Shown: positions 24,193 to 32,590 of the stretch, piece after piece
How positions within the stretch are numbered: position 1 is the first letter of the stretch
Layout: every line of letters begins with the position of its first letter
Source: Oscillospiraceae bacterium
GTDB taxonomy: Bacteria > Bacillota > Clostridia > Oscillospirales > Oscillospiraceae
Length of the DNA stretch: 64,000 nucleotides
Direction: 5' to 3'
NCBI GenBank assembly: GCA_009780175.1
Contig: WRAO01000001.1
Span: 91,018 to 155,017, forward strand
Notes under the pieces: generated by a model
What the model was told of the DNA's origin: nothing
Seen by the model: only the letters and a program-made list of their open reading frames with translations
The model's database searches: none
Translations under genes and position numbers: made by a program

Positions 24193-25233
24193 TTAAGCCG
24201 CCAGGGCGCCGAAGCTGGCGAAGGCGTTTTCCAGCATGCTGTCAATCGCAATTCCGTAGCCTTTTTCCGGGTTGTTGATTAGCACATGCGTCACCGCGCC
24301 GACGATCTTGCCGTTTTGCACGATGGGGCTGCCGCTCATCCCTTGGACGATTCCGCCGGTTAGGGCGATGAGCGCGGGGTCTGTTACGGTTATCATCATG
24401 TTGCGGTCGTCTCCGCCGGTGAAGACGCGGGAGATTTCAATCGCGAACTCTCCTACCTCTGTGCCGGAGACGTTTGTGAAAATCGTCGCGGGGCCGACTT
24501 TTAGCTCTCCCCTGCTCCCGACGGGCAGGGTTTGGCCTCGGTTTAGGGCTTCTTTGTCCATCGCGTGGCCGAAGATACCTGTCGGGGTATTGGCGAAGAG
24601 GGCGCCGATTTGTGTTCTCACCGCAAAATCGCCCTGCAGTTCCCCCGGCGCACCGGGGGTGCCCCGTCTAACGGATTTTACGCCGGCGGGCATGATGGAG
24701 CCGCCGCCGATGGGCATGAGTACGCCTGTCTCCACGTCGCTCACGGCGTGGCCTAGGGCGCCGAAGATGCCGGTTTTGGGGTCGTAAAAGGTCACTGTGC
24801 CGATGCCGGCCATACCATCCCGTAACCAGAGGCCCAGTTCGTGGTTGCCCAACTTGTCTCTTGCGGGGGTTAGGTTTAGTTGGAGCCTTTGCCCGTCTGG
24901 GCGGAGCACTTGGACGGCGATGGTTTGGCCGTCCGCTTCTTCCACAGCGGCTTTTAGTTGGGCGGCGGAGTTGATTTTTGTAGACCCTACTCCGGTGATG
25001 ACGTCTCCGGGTAAGAGTCCGGCGTTCGCGCCTGGGGCCTCTACGCCGTCTTCTGTCTCTACCTCACCGAGGGCTACCACCATGACGCCTTCACATTTGA
25101 TATCTATTCCTACAGTCTTCCCCACGGGCACGAGTTCTGTCGGCAGTATGGCCAGAGCGTGCGGTGTGGCAGACACCAGTATTATCAGGGCCGCCAAGGC
25201 GGCTAGGCTCTGCCGGATTGTTCTGTTTTTCAT
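24193..25233 (-). CDS. SpoIVB-type serine peptidase (family S55)
   Basis: In B. subtilis SpoIVB is made in the forespore, secreted, and cleaves SpoIVFA to activate pro-sigma-K processing. This 346-residue protein has a signal or anchor segment (about 8-28) and a PDZ domain (about 60-125, with GANAGLLPGDVITGVG). Its S55 peptidase domain has a predicted triad of His162 (GALGHAVSD), Asp285 (VTDPAL) and Ser300 (QGMSGSP). The spacing matches the known triad. It is shorter than B. subtilis SpoIVB (about 426 residues), mainly at the N-terminus. The usual neighbour spo0A is not next to it, so an S55 paralogue is possible. Confidence 0.88.
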   Translation of the reverse strand: MKNRTIRQSLAALAALIILVSATPHALAILPTELVPVGKTVGIDIKCEGVMVVALGEVETEDGVEAPGANAGLLPGDVITGVGSTKINSAAQLKAAVEEADGQTIAVQVLRPDGQRLQLNLTPARDKLGNHELGLWLRDGMAGIGTVTFYDPKTGIFGALGHAVSDVETGVLMPIGGGSIMPAGVKSVRRGTPGAPGELQGDFAVRTQIGALFANTPTGIFGHAMDKEALNRGQTLPVGSRGELKVGPATIFTNVSGTEVGEFAIEISRVFTGGDDRNMMITVTDPALIALTGGIVQGMSGSPIVQNGKIVGAVTHVLINNPEKGYGIAIDSMLENAFASFGALAA

Positions 25234-25419
25234 CTCGGCTCGCCTTCCTTTCTATCGTAACACTTCAAACTATTTCCTCCTTGCATGCCCTTCTTAGGCT
25301 TTTCTTAATATGGCTCTTTTCACTCGATTTACCCTTGGAATCTTATTTCTGTTTCTCCAATTCACGACTTGGATTTTTTCGCATAAACTAGAAAAATGCG
25401 TTTCGAAAAGGAGATATTT

Positions 25420-26706
25420 ATGCGCGAATTTTTATCCGGCGCCAGACATCCGGACATTGATCTCATCCAACTCTGTCTCATGCGGGCCGGTTATGCGCCG
25501 GGCGCGATTGACGGTGTGCTCGGGCCACGTACTGAGGCGGCGCTGGGGCTGTTTCGCGCTGGGCGCGGGATGCCGTCTGCGCCCGGCGTCACTGCGGCTG
25601 ATTGGCGGGCGTTGGGGCCGTTTTTGGTTGGCTATGTCGTGCGGACTGCAGAGGCGGGAGATACACTTGAGTTGCTCGCTACGAGATTTCGCACTACCGT
25701 TACAGCTATTGAGGCGGCGAATCCGGGTGTCGGACAAGAAGGGCTTCTGTTGGCGCGGAGGCTTATCATTCCGCTCGGGTTTTCTGTGGTGCCGACGGAG
25801 ATTCGCTTTACGTCGCTGGCGCTTCGGTATGTGCTCCAGGGGCTGTTGGCGCGGTATCCGAGCATTCGGCGGGAAAGCATTGGGCAGAGTGTCGCGGGGT
25901 GTGATCTGCCTGTCTTGTGTTTTGGCGAGGGAGCGATTGAGGTGGGGTATACTGCCGCCCACCATGGAAATGAGTGGATCACCGCTCCGGTTTTGCTGAA
26001 ATTTTTGGAGGAATACGCCCGCTCCTGCGTTGAGGGTGGCGAAATCGGCGGGCTGGACGCCGCCGCGCTTTATGCGGCCTCGACCTTGCACCTTGTCCCT
26101 ATGGTCAACCCGGACGGCGTAGATATTGCTACGGGGGCTAGGGATAGCGGGGCGGATTTTGAATACGCTTCTTATCTTGCGGAGCATTATCCGCATATCC
26201 CCTTCCCGAGCGGCTGGAAAGCCAATGGACGGGGTGTGGATTTGAATCTGCAATACCCGGCGGGTTGGGAGAAGGCGAAGGAGATCAAATTTTCCGAAGG
26301 CGTTCGTCTGCTTGGGCCGCGCGACTATGTGGGCAGTGCGCCGCTTGCTGAGCCGGAGAGCCGTGCGTTTTATGAATATACGCTCAGTCGAGATTTTTCG
26401 CTTACCCTCTCCTATCACAGCCAGGGCGAGGTGATTTATTGGCAATATCTCGACTATCTCCCGGCTAAGTCTCGTGAGATTGGTGAGGTGTTTTCCACTC
26501 TTTCCGGCTATGCTTTGGAGGAAACGCCTTATGAGTCGGGCCATGCGGGGTATAAGGATTGGTTTATCCAGCAGTTTGATCGGCCCGGTTATACCATTGA
26601 GGTCGGACTTGGGGAGAATCCGCTGCCGATCTCGCAGTTTGATGCAATCTATGCCAGTCAGGTGGGCGTTTTGGCTGCGGGACTTATCATAGCCGGCTCG
26701 CCTTGA
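25420..26706 (+). CDS. M14-family gamma-D-glutamyl-diamino acid peptidase with PG-binding and LysM domains
   Basis: This 428-residue protein has a peptidoglycan-binding domain 1 (about 8-60: LIQLCLMRAGYAPG, VLGPRTEAAL), a LysM domain (about 68-112: YVVRTAEAGDTLELLATRF) and an M14 carboxypeptidase domain. Catalytic elements are HHGNEW (zinc His and Glu), NGRGVDLNLQYPAGW, SYHSQGEVIYW and the catalytic Glu in YTIEVGLGENP. The architecture matches Bacillus endopeptidase I and YqgT, which cut the gamma-D-Glu bond of peptidoglycan stems, often in spores. There is no signal peptide, as in those enzymes. AAAGGAG fixes the start at 25420. Confidence 0.9.
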   Translation: MREFLSGARHPDIDLIQLCLMRAGYAPGAIDGVLGPRTEAALGLFRAGRGMPSAPGVTAADWRALGPFLVGYVVRTAEAGDTLELLATRFRTTVTAIEAANPGVGQEGLLLARRLIIPLGFSVVPTEIRFTSLALRYVLQGLLARYPSIRRESIGQSVAGCDLPVLCFGEGAIEVGYTAAHHGNEWITAPVLLKFLEEYARSCVEGGEIGGLDAAALYAASTLHLVPMVNPDGVDIATGARDSGADFEYASYLAEHYPHIPFPSGWKANGRGVDLNLQYPAGWEKAKEIKFSEGVRLLGPRDYVGSAPLAEPESRAFYEYTLSRDFSLTLSYHSQGEVIYWQYLDYLPAKSREIGEVFSTLSGYALEETPYESGHAGYKDWFIQQFDRPGYTIEVGLGENPLPISQFDAIYASQVGVLAAGLIIAGSP

Positions 26707-26732
26707 CCAGCGTCTGCTTTTTCTGGTACAAT
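26703..26732 (+). promoter_or_regulatory. Sigma-A promoter of nadB-nadC
   Basis: TTGACC (26703-26708), an 18-base spacer and TACAAT (26727-26732), starting inside the end of the M14 peptidase gene. No NadR/NiaR operator could be recognised with confidence. Confidence 0.65.
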
Positions 26733-26766
26733 GAGGTAATCTTTTTTTCGGGGTGTCATACGGACT

Positions 26767-28308
26767 ATGCGATATGCGGTGAGTAGGAACATTGAGATAG
26801 CGGAAACGCTCGACTTTGACGTGGTTGTGGTCGGGGCGGGGTTGGCGGGACTGTATACGGCCTTGCATATTGAGGAAAATAGGTCTTGTTGTGTGCTGTC
26901 TAAGGACGGGCTGGATATTTCTAGTTCTTGGCTGGCCCAGGGCGGGATTGCGGCGGCGATTCGGGAGGATGATACGTCCGACCTCCACGCGGAGGACACA
27001 TTGATCGCCGGGGCTGGGCTTTGTGATCCGAAGGCTGTCAAGGTTCTAGTGGATGCAGGGCCGGAGAATATTCAAACTCTGCAAGCGATGCACGTTCCCT
27101 TTGATCGAGATGAGGCGGGCTGTTTGCTTACTGGGCGTGAGGGTGGGCATCGGCGGCACCGGGTGCTCCATGCCGGGGGCGACGCCACCGGGCGGGAAAT
27201 GGTGCAGGCTCTTGCGGTTCTTTGTGAGGAGCGCGAAAATATTACTCTGATGGGCAGTTCTTTTCTGGTGGACATTCTGCTCGATGAGGGTGGCACTGTC
27301 TGCGGTGCGCTCATCTATTCCGAGGGTGGCTATCGTATCCTTCGCACGCGATTTTTGGTGATCGCTACGGGTGGGATTGGGCAGGTGTATCAATCTACGA
27401 CGAACCCGTCTATCGCCACGGGTGACGGGATTGCGGCCGCTCTGCGGGCGGGGGCGGCGCTTCGTCACATGGAGTTTATTCAGTTCCACCCCACGGGTCT
27501 ATGGCGGGAAGGCCAGGCGGGGCAGACTTTTTTGATCTCCGAATCCGTTCGCGGTGAGGGCGCTATTTTGCGCAACGCCAAAGGTGAGGCGTTTATGGCG
27601 GACCAGCACGAGCTGAAAGACCTTGCCCCGCGTGATATTGTCGCCCGGGCGATTCATCGCGAGATGGAGACGGCGGGGACGGATCATGTCTATCTGGATA
27701 TCCGGCATCGGGATCGAGACTGCTTGGAGCAGCGTTTTCCTACGATTTTTAGCCGCTGTTTGGAGGCTGGAATTGACATCAGCCGGGACCTGATTCCAGT
27801 TTGCCCGGTTCAGCACTATTTCATCGGCGGGATCGCGACAGACCTCCACGGTTTGACCAACATTCCCGGGCTCTATGCCGCGGGTGAAGCGGCTTCTACC
27901 GGGGTCCATGGCGGGAATCGTCTGGCGGCGAACTCTCTGCTTGAGTGCCTCGTATTCGGCCGCCGGACGGCGTTTGATATCAATGAGCTTCTGCGCATCG
28001 GCGTGCCGCCTCTGACGTCTGACTTTGTGCCTCCCCTCTCTGATCGGCCTGTCTGTTCCGTGGACGCGATCGCTCTGCGCCGGCGTGTGCAGACGGTTAT
28101 CCATGGTTACGCCAGTGTGGTTCGGCGTGCGGCGGGACTTACGGAGGCACTTTCGGAGATCAGGGCGATCGGGCATGATCTCGAGCAGGGTTTTGACGAT
28201 AGTCGCGATTATATTGAGCTCCTGAATATTACCATCGTGGCCGAGGCTATTTTAGAGGGTGCGCTCGCTCGAACGGAGAGCGTGGGCGCCCATTATCGGA
28301 GGGATTGA
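26767..28308 (+). CDS. nadB: L-aspartate oxidase
   Basis: NadB oxidises L-aspartate to iminoaspartate, the first step of de novo NAD synthesis, using FAD and, in anaerobes, fumarate as acceptor. The 513-residue protein has the FAD dinucleotide motif VVVVGAGLAGLY, SSSWLAQGGIAAA, HRRHRVLHAGGDATGRE, the FHPTGL substrate motif and HGGNRLAANSLLE. GGGGTG lies about 10 bases before the ATG. nadC follows directly; nadA (quinolinate synthase) is not present here. Confidence 0.96.
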   Translation: MRYAVSRNIEIAETLDFDVVVVGAGLAGLYTALHIEENRSCCVLSKDGLDISSSWLAQGGIAAAIREDDTSDLHAEDTLIAGAGLCDPKAVKVLVDAGPENIQTLQAMHVPFDRDEAGCLLTGREGGHRRHRVLHAGGDATGREMVQALAVLCEERENITLMGSSFLVDILLDEGGTVCGALIYSEGGYRILRTRFLVIATGGIGQVYQSTTNPSIATGDGIAAALRAGAALRHMEFIQFHPTGLWREGQAGQTFLISESVRGEGAILRNAKGEAFMADQHELKDLAPRDIVARAIHREMETAGTDHVYLDIRHRDRDCLEQRFPTIFSRCLEAGIDISRDLIPVCPVQHYFIGGIATDLHGLTNIPGLYAAGEAASTGVHGGNRLAANSLLECLVFGRRTAFDINELLRIGVPPLTSDFVPPLSDRPVCSVDAIALRRRVQTVIHGYASVVRRAAGLTEALSEIRAIGHDLEQGFDDSRDYIELLNITIVAEAILEGALARTESVGAHYRRD

Positions 28309-28312
28309 AACC

Positions 28313-29146
28313 ATGCTGAATATCCAATTAGAGGATTTTCTCCGCCGCGCTCTCGCCGAGGATATCGGGACAGGCGACATTACTACGATCAACTGCGTTC
28401 CGCGGGATGCGCAATCCAAAGGGCATTTTATCGCGAAAGAGCCGGGGGTGATTTGTGGGCTTCCTGTTGTAGTGCGGGTTTTTGCGTTGCTGGACTCTGC
28501 CGTTTGCGTCACACCGTTGGTTGCCGAGGGGGACAGGGTGGAAATCGGGACGGCGATTGCGGAGGTTTCGGGGCCAGCGCAGGCGGTTTTGCAAGGGGAG
28601 CGTGTTGCGCTTAATCTGCTGCAACGCCTCTCGGGGATCGCTACACGGACTGCTGAGGCTGTCGCGGAGGTCAGGGGTACGGGAACCAAAATCTGCGATA
28701 CGCGTAAAACTACGCCGGGTCTGCGGGCGCTTGAGAAATACGCTGTTAAAACAGGCGGCGGTTCTAATCACCGTTTCGGGCTGTTTGACGGGGTTTTGAT
28801 TAAGGACAACCACATCGTAGCCGCGGGCGGCATCACCGCCGCTGTTGAGGCTGTGTGGGGGAATGTACCGCATACGGTGAAGATCGAGGTGGAAACGACG
28901 ACGCTTGCGGAAGTCGAAGAGGCCCTCCAGGCCGGGGCAGACATTATCATGCTGGACAACATGGACACGGCTTTGATGGCGGAGGCTGTCCGGCTGATCG
29001 GCGGCAGAGCTATAACCGAAGCTTCTGGCAATATGGGCGATCGAAGTCTGCGGGATGTGGCGAAGACTGGGGTCAATTTTATTTCCATCGGGGCGCTTAC
29101 ACATACGGTGCGGCCCACAGATATCAGTTTGAGGTTTAGTGAATAG
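28313..29146 (+). CDS. nadC: Nicotinate-nucleotide diphosphorylase (carboxylating)
   Basis: NadC converts quinolinate and PRPP to nicotinate mononucleotide with loss of CO2. The 277-residue protein contains EDIGTGDITT, the CDTRKTTPGLRALEKYAV motif, GGGSNHRFGLFDGVLIKDNH and DIIMLDNM. The ATG at 28313 is four bases after the nadB stop with GGAGGG before it; the longer frame overlapping nadB is not supported. The two genes form a short operon. Confidence 0.96.
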   Translation: MLNIQLEDFLRRALAEDIGTGDITTINCVPRDAQSKGHFIAKEPGVICGLPVVVRVFALLDSAVCVTPLVAEGDRVEIGTAIAEVSGPAQAVLQGERVALNLLQRLSGIATRTAEAVAEVRGTGTKICDTRKTTPGLRALEKYAVKTGGGSNHRFGLFDGVLIKDNHIVAAGGITAAVEAVWGNVPHTVKIEVETTTLAEVEEALQAGADIIMLDNMDTALMAEAVRLIGGRAITEASGNMGDRSLRDVAKTGVNFISIGALTHTVRPTDISLRFSE

Positions 29147-29148
29147 CT

Positions 29149-29376
29149 ATGACAGATTTTGCAACCAACATCAATATTCAGACGCTCATCGGCCTGTTTT
29201 TTCTGGTTCTCTGCTTTGTGCTGGCAATCGTCGGTTATTTACTGTGGCGATTTCGCTTTCTCGATGGCAAGCAGTTTTATTTCAGCGAGAGCCTTGGCGT
29301 ATTTCTCATGGTGGCCAGTTCTATTCTGGCTATCGCCGCTATCCTGATGCTGCTTTATGTGCGGGTGACTTTGTAG
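29149..29376 (+). CDS. Small two-helix membrane protein after nadC
   Basis: This 75-residue protein has two hydrophobic segments (about 11-33 and 49-71) linked by RFRFLDGKQFYFSESLG. It starts two bases after the nadC stop and is probably cotranscribed. I do not recognise it. The ribosome site (GAGG within the end of nadC) is weak, so translation may depend on coupling. Confidence 0.55.
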   Translation: MTDFATNINIQTLIGLFFLVLCFVLAIVGYLLWRFRFLDGKQFYFSESLGVFLMVASSILAIAAILMLLYVRVTL

Positions 29377-29418
29377 CGAAATGTTTTGCACGAGGCGTTT
29401 CATCAGATAAGGAATGCA

Positions 29419-29449
29419 GAAATCCCCCCGCCATCGGCGGGGGGATTTC
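29419..29449. terminator. Bidirectional terminator between nadBC and the recombinase
   Basis: Perfect stem GAAATCCCCCCGCC / GGCGGGGGGATTTC with loop ATC, between convergent genes. It also marks the left edge of the accessory region. Confidence 0.88.
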
Positions 29450-29462
29450 ATTAGTGATCCGT

Positions 29463-31154
29463 TTACAGGTTGTTCTCGTAAGCTTGGATCATCTTTTTAC
29501 TCGTGTGGCCTGTACGACCTTTGAATTTTTGGAGATACTTTTCGGTGGTTTTTCCGGTAAAAATCCTGATTTCCAAACGCATTTGCAAAGAATGCAAGTC
29601 AGTTGCATCACTTTCTATACAGGTGGCGTAAATCTTGTCGATGTATGTCTCAACAAATTCTTTGTTGATGATACCTTTTGCTGCATCCTTTCTTGCTTGT
29701 TCCAACACCTTGCGAATGTGGTCTAAACGCTCTTTATGTTCTTGCTTGGCATCAAATTCCTTTTCCAGTTCAAAAAACTCTTTCTCTGCCTGCTCAATCG
29801 CCTTTGCGCACTCTATATTGAGACGTTTGAAGTCTTTGTCTGAGATTGCGCCAGAGACATTATGCTCCAAAAGCTTACCTTGCTTTTTACGCTCTGTGTC
29901 AATCCGTGCTTTTGCCCGATTGATGTCATCTTGTAAACTATTCTCGCCTTCCAGTTGCTGGAGGAGTTCCATATAAATCGTAATGATCTGTGCGCCGACA
30001 ACGTCAGAAGTCTCGTTGAACACTTCAAACAAAATTGGCTTCATCTCGTTCTCGTAGATTCCAAAAGATGGACAAGCATTTTTACCGCCATTGATTTTTC
30101 CACTGCACACCCAGCGACTGTTAATATTCCCTAGTCTATCCTTGTTGTCTCTCCGGTAATACGTACAACCACAATGCGTACAGACGAGCCTTCCTGTGAG
30201 CAGATTCGGATGGTTGACTAGATTTTGTCGGCGTTTTACATCTTTGCTCCGCCGCCGCAACACCTCATTGGCCCGCTCCCATAATTCTTCATCCACGATA
30301 GCAGGTACGATTTCGCCTGTCTCGTCTTTGAACATGACCCACTCCTCCGGCGGGAGGAATTTTTGCTTTTTCGTGAACATGTCCACGATCTTCACTTTAT
30401 TACCTACATAATAGCCCTTATACTTCGGGTTAGAAATCGTGTTAGACATAGTAGAATGACTGATTTTTTTGCCATTGTGATTGCGGTACCCCCGCGCCCA
30501 GAAGATATCTTCAATCTGCTTCATACTGTATTCATTGGTAGCGTAGAGTTCAAACAGTTCTCGCACCATTTTCGCTTCCGCTTCGTTGATGACCAGCCGC
30601 TTATTGTCTTTATCATAGCCAAACATGCGGCCATTTCCTAGCACCACACCGTTTTTGATGGCCTGCTGATGCCCGAAGCTCACACGGCTAGATAAGCGCC
30701 TTAACTCGTCTTGCGCAATCCCGGACATAATGGTAAGTCGCAACTCACTATCTTCGTCAAAGGTATTTATGTTATCGTTTTGGAAGAACACACCCACGCC
30801 ACAGGACAAAAGTCTCCGAGTATACTGAATACTGTCCAGTGTGTTTCTGGCAAAACGGGTAATCTCCTTGGTAATGATGAGGTCAAACATCCCCGCTTCG
30901 GCATCTCTCACCATGTTGTGGAAGTTTTCTCGCTTGGCAGTTGTTATACCGGATAACCCCTCATCCACATAGCCTGACAAAAACATCCATTTTGGGTGGC
31001 TTGCAATAAAATCAGGATAGTAGGATATTTGATTTTCGAGAGAATTGAGCTGCTCGTCTTTATCTGTTGAAACACGGGCATAAAAGGTTACTCTTAGGGG
31101 GATGTCATAGATAGATTTGGTGCGCATAAGTTGTCGGATATCATAAATGTCCAT
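29463..31154 (-). CDS. Large serine recombinase
   Basis: This 563-residue site-specific recombinase has a resolvase domain with VTFYARVST (nucleophile Ser29) and ITKEITRFARNTLD. A recombinase domain (about 170-270, GYDKDNKRLVINEAEA) and a zinc ribbon (CTHCGCTYYRR, then WVCSGKINGGKNAC) follow. The C-terminus is a long coiled coil (about 390-510). Such enzymes integrate and excise phages and integrative elements. GGAGG precedes the ATG. No mobilisation genes are adjacent, so the element it served may be degraded. A link to the tail locus 7.6 kb away cannot be shown. Confidence 0.93.
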   Translation of the reverse strand: MDIYDIRQLMRTKSIYDIPLRVTFYARVSTDKDEQLNSLENQISYYPDFIASHPKWMFLSGYVDEGLSGITTAKRENFHNMVRDAEAGMFDLIITKEITRFARNTLDSIQYTRRLLSCGVGVFFQNDNINTFDEDSELRLTIMSGIAQDELRRLSSRVSFGHQQAIKNGVVLGNGRMFGYDKDNKRLVINEAEAKMVRELFELYATNEYSMKQIEDIFWARGYRNHNGKKISHSTMSNTISNPKYKGYYVGNKVKIVDMFTKKQKFLPPEEWVMFKDETGEIVPAIVDEELWERANEVLRRRSKDVKRRQNLVNHPNLLTGRLVCTHCGCTYYRRDNKDRLGNINSRWVCSGKINGGKNACPSFGIYENEMKPILFEVFNETSDVVGAQIITIYMELLQQLEGENSLQDDINRAKARIDTERKKQGKLLEHNVSGAISDKDFKRLNIECAKAIEQAEKEFFELEKEFDAKQEHKERLDHIRKVLEQARKDAAKGIINKEFVETYIDKIYATCIESDATDLHSLQMRLEIRIFTGKTTEKYLQKFKGRTGHTSKKMIQAYENNL

Positions 31155-31572
31155 TGTCTTCCTCCGAAGTTCGTTTTCGCATAATCAAATTATAGCGTAA
31201 GCAGAAAACAATTACAAGACTTGGTCATATGTCGACAAATTAATTCACACACAATACAACGTAGCTACAAGTCATTATACCTTTTCTCGCTACAGGTAGA
31301 GACGGGAAGAATCTCAAAGCAAGGCCGGTATCGCATGTCAAAAGGCGAGGGAATGCTTTATTCCAGCCAAGGAGCGCCGCACGAAATGATACCCACTGGA
31401 GTGTAATAGATGGAGCATAGGTCTACCGTTTCTTTCGAAAGACATTATTATATCGTGTTTCGGATTGACGGCACAAGGGTGTGTGTCCATGACATCCTTG
31501 TGCTGAAGATAAGAGTCTTGTGTAATCTATGTAGACCTTGCCCTGTAGAGGCAGGGTCTTTGCATGTTCATA
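31155..31572. other. Non-coding remnant sequence beside the recombinase
   Basis: AT-rich, with no supported gene. One plus-strand stretch (31336-31407) encodes a short peptide that ends PHEMIPTGV and could be the decayed tail of a mobile-element gene. A hairpin at about 31535-31556 (GACCTTGCCCTG / CAGGGTC) may end the small minus-strand gene that follows. Confidence 0.3.
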
Positions 31573-31737
31573 TTATAGTTGTTTTAGCCCTTTGCGTTGA
31601 TCGTATATACGCCGACCGATGAGATTTTTCATTTTGTTGCGTTGGGTTTCGGATATGAGTTGTTTTTGGAACAGATAGTCGTTGAAATAGGTTAGCCAGA
31701 TTTCTTCTGCCATTAGTTGTTCTTGCGTTTTCTGCAT
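31573..31737 (-). CDS. Small helical protein, SHOCT-like, associated with the recombinase
   Basis: This 54-residue protein begins MQKTQEQLMAEEIW and contains NDYLFQKQLISETQRNKM, the 'linker then short helical pair' pattern of SHOCT-type domains often encoded beside serine recombinases. A GGGGGCG precedes the ATG at 31737; an upstream ATG at 31773 lacks a site. Function is unknown. Family assignment is tentative. Confidence 0.45.
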   Translation of the reverse strand: MQKTQEQLMAEEIWLTYFNDYLFQKQLISETQRNKMKNLIGRRIYDQRKGLKQL

Positions 31738-31944
31738 AGAACGCCCCCTTTTTCTTAAATTTATTATTTCCATATCTATTACATATCAAGCACTCAAATT
31801 TATACTGACCAAAATAACCAATCACAAGTATCACTTGTGTCACTGGGTCGTGATAGTTGTGATAGAAGTGAATCGTCTGTCGGGTGGCTCGAAAAATCAT
31901 GCGACTCTGAATCCGACCAGCACGTTTCCCCTCGCTCTGTTTCG

Positions 31945-32250
31945 CCGCAGTATTTGCGCAGTGACAACGGAAGCGAGTTCACTAGTCGGACAGTTCGTAA
32001 ATGGCTTGCAAATATTGGAGTTATCACGGCATATATTGAGCCGGGTTTGCCCTGGGAGAACGGCTACATCGAGAGCTTCAATGCACGGATGCGAGATGAG
32101 TTCTTAAACGGTGAGATCTTCGATACCATGCGCGAAGTATCTGTGCTACTTGCTCGATGGGTGTGCTATTACAACGAAGTCCGGCTACACTCTGCGCTAC
32201 GAGGGCACCCGCCTGCTCCGCAGGCTATCATGCCTCTCCTTGCAGGATGA
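31945..32250 (+). pseudogene. IS3-family transposase (OrfB) fragment
   Basis: This is the C-terminal third of a DDE integrase-core transposase. It has LRSDNGSEFTSRTVRKWL, YIEPGLPWENGYIESFNARM (with the third catalytic acidic residue region) and YYNEVRLHSALRGHPPAPQA. The N-terminal part and OrfA are absent; upstream sequence from about 31800 is scrambled. The last part of the IS, including a probable end (TGGACGTGTGTCATTACTTT), runs to about 32315. From there to 32470 I see nothing coding. Confidence 0.85.
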
Positions 32251-32474
32251 TGAAAACCTAGATAAGTAACTGGACGTGTGTCATTACTTTTGGTCCATAT
32301 CTCGGGGGCATACTAGGGATCAAGGGGCTTTACAATATTACAGGAAACGCCACCAGAGTTTATTCATTGTTTCTAGTTTTCTCTGCAAGAATATGGCACT
32401 TTTTCTATCTATAGCTTTCCGCAGAGAGAATGTCATCTCTATCATAAGGCAGAGAAAAGATGTCGCATATAAAT

Positions 32475-32510
32475 AGGGGGAACGAATAGCGATTGCTATC
32501 CGTTCCCCCT
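32475..32510. terminator. Terminator of the symporter operon
   Basis: Stem AGGGGGAACG(A)ATAGC / GCTAT(C)CGTTCCCCCT with a short loop, about 80 bases after the symporter stop codon on the minus strand. Confidence 0.7.
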
Positions 32511-32590
32511 GCATTCCATCAGGCATTTTGGCTGATATCGGCCTCATCTAACGGCGTTCTGCGATACGCCATGGTTTGCGGCCGCCGATC

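Noticed and set aside
31221..31406. 61-codon plus-strand frame
   Set aside because: Only its end looks protein-like; no ribosome site or family support. Possibly a decayed gene.
32338..32547. 69-codon minus-strand frame
   Set aside because: It crosses the symporter terminator hairpin and has no ribosome site.
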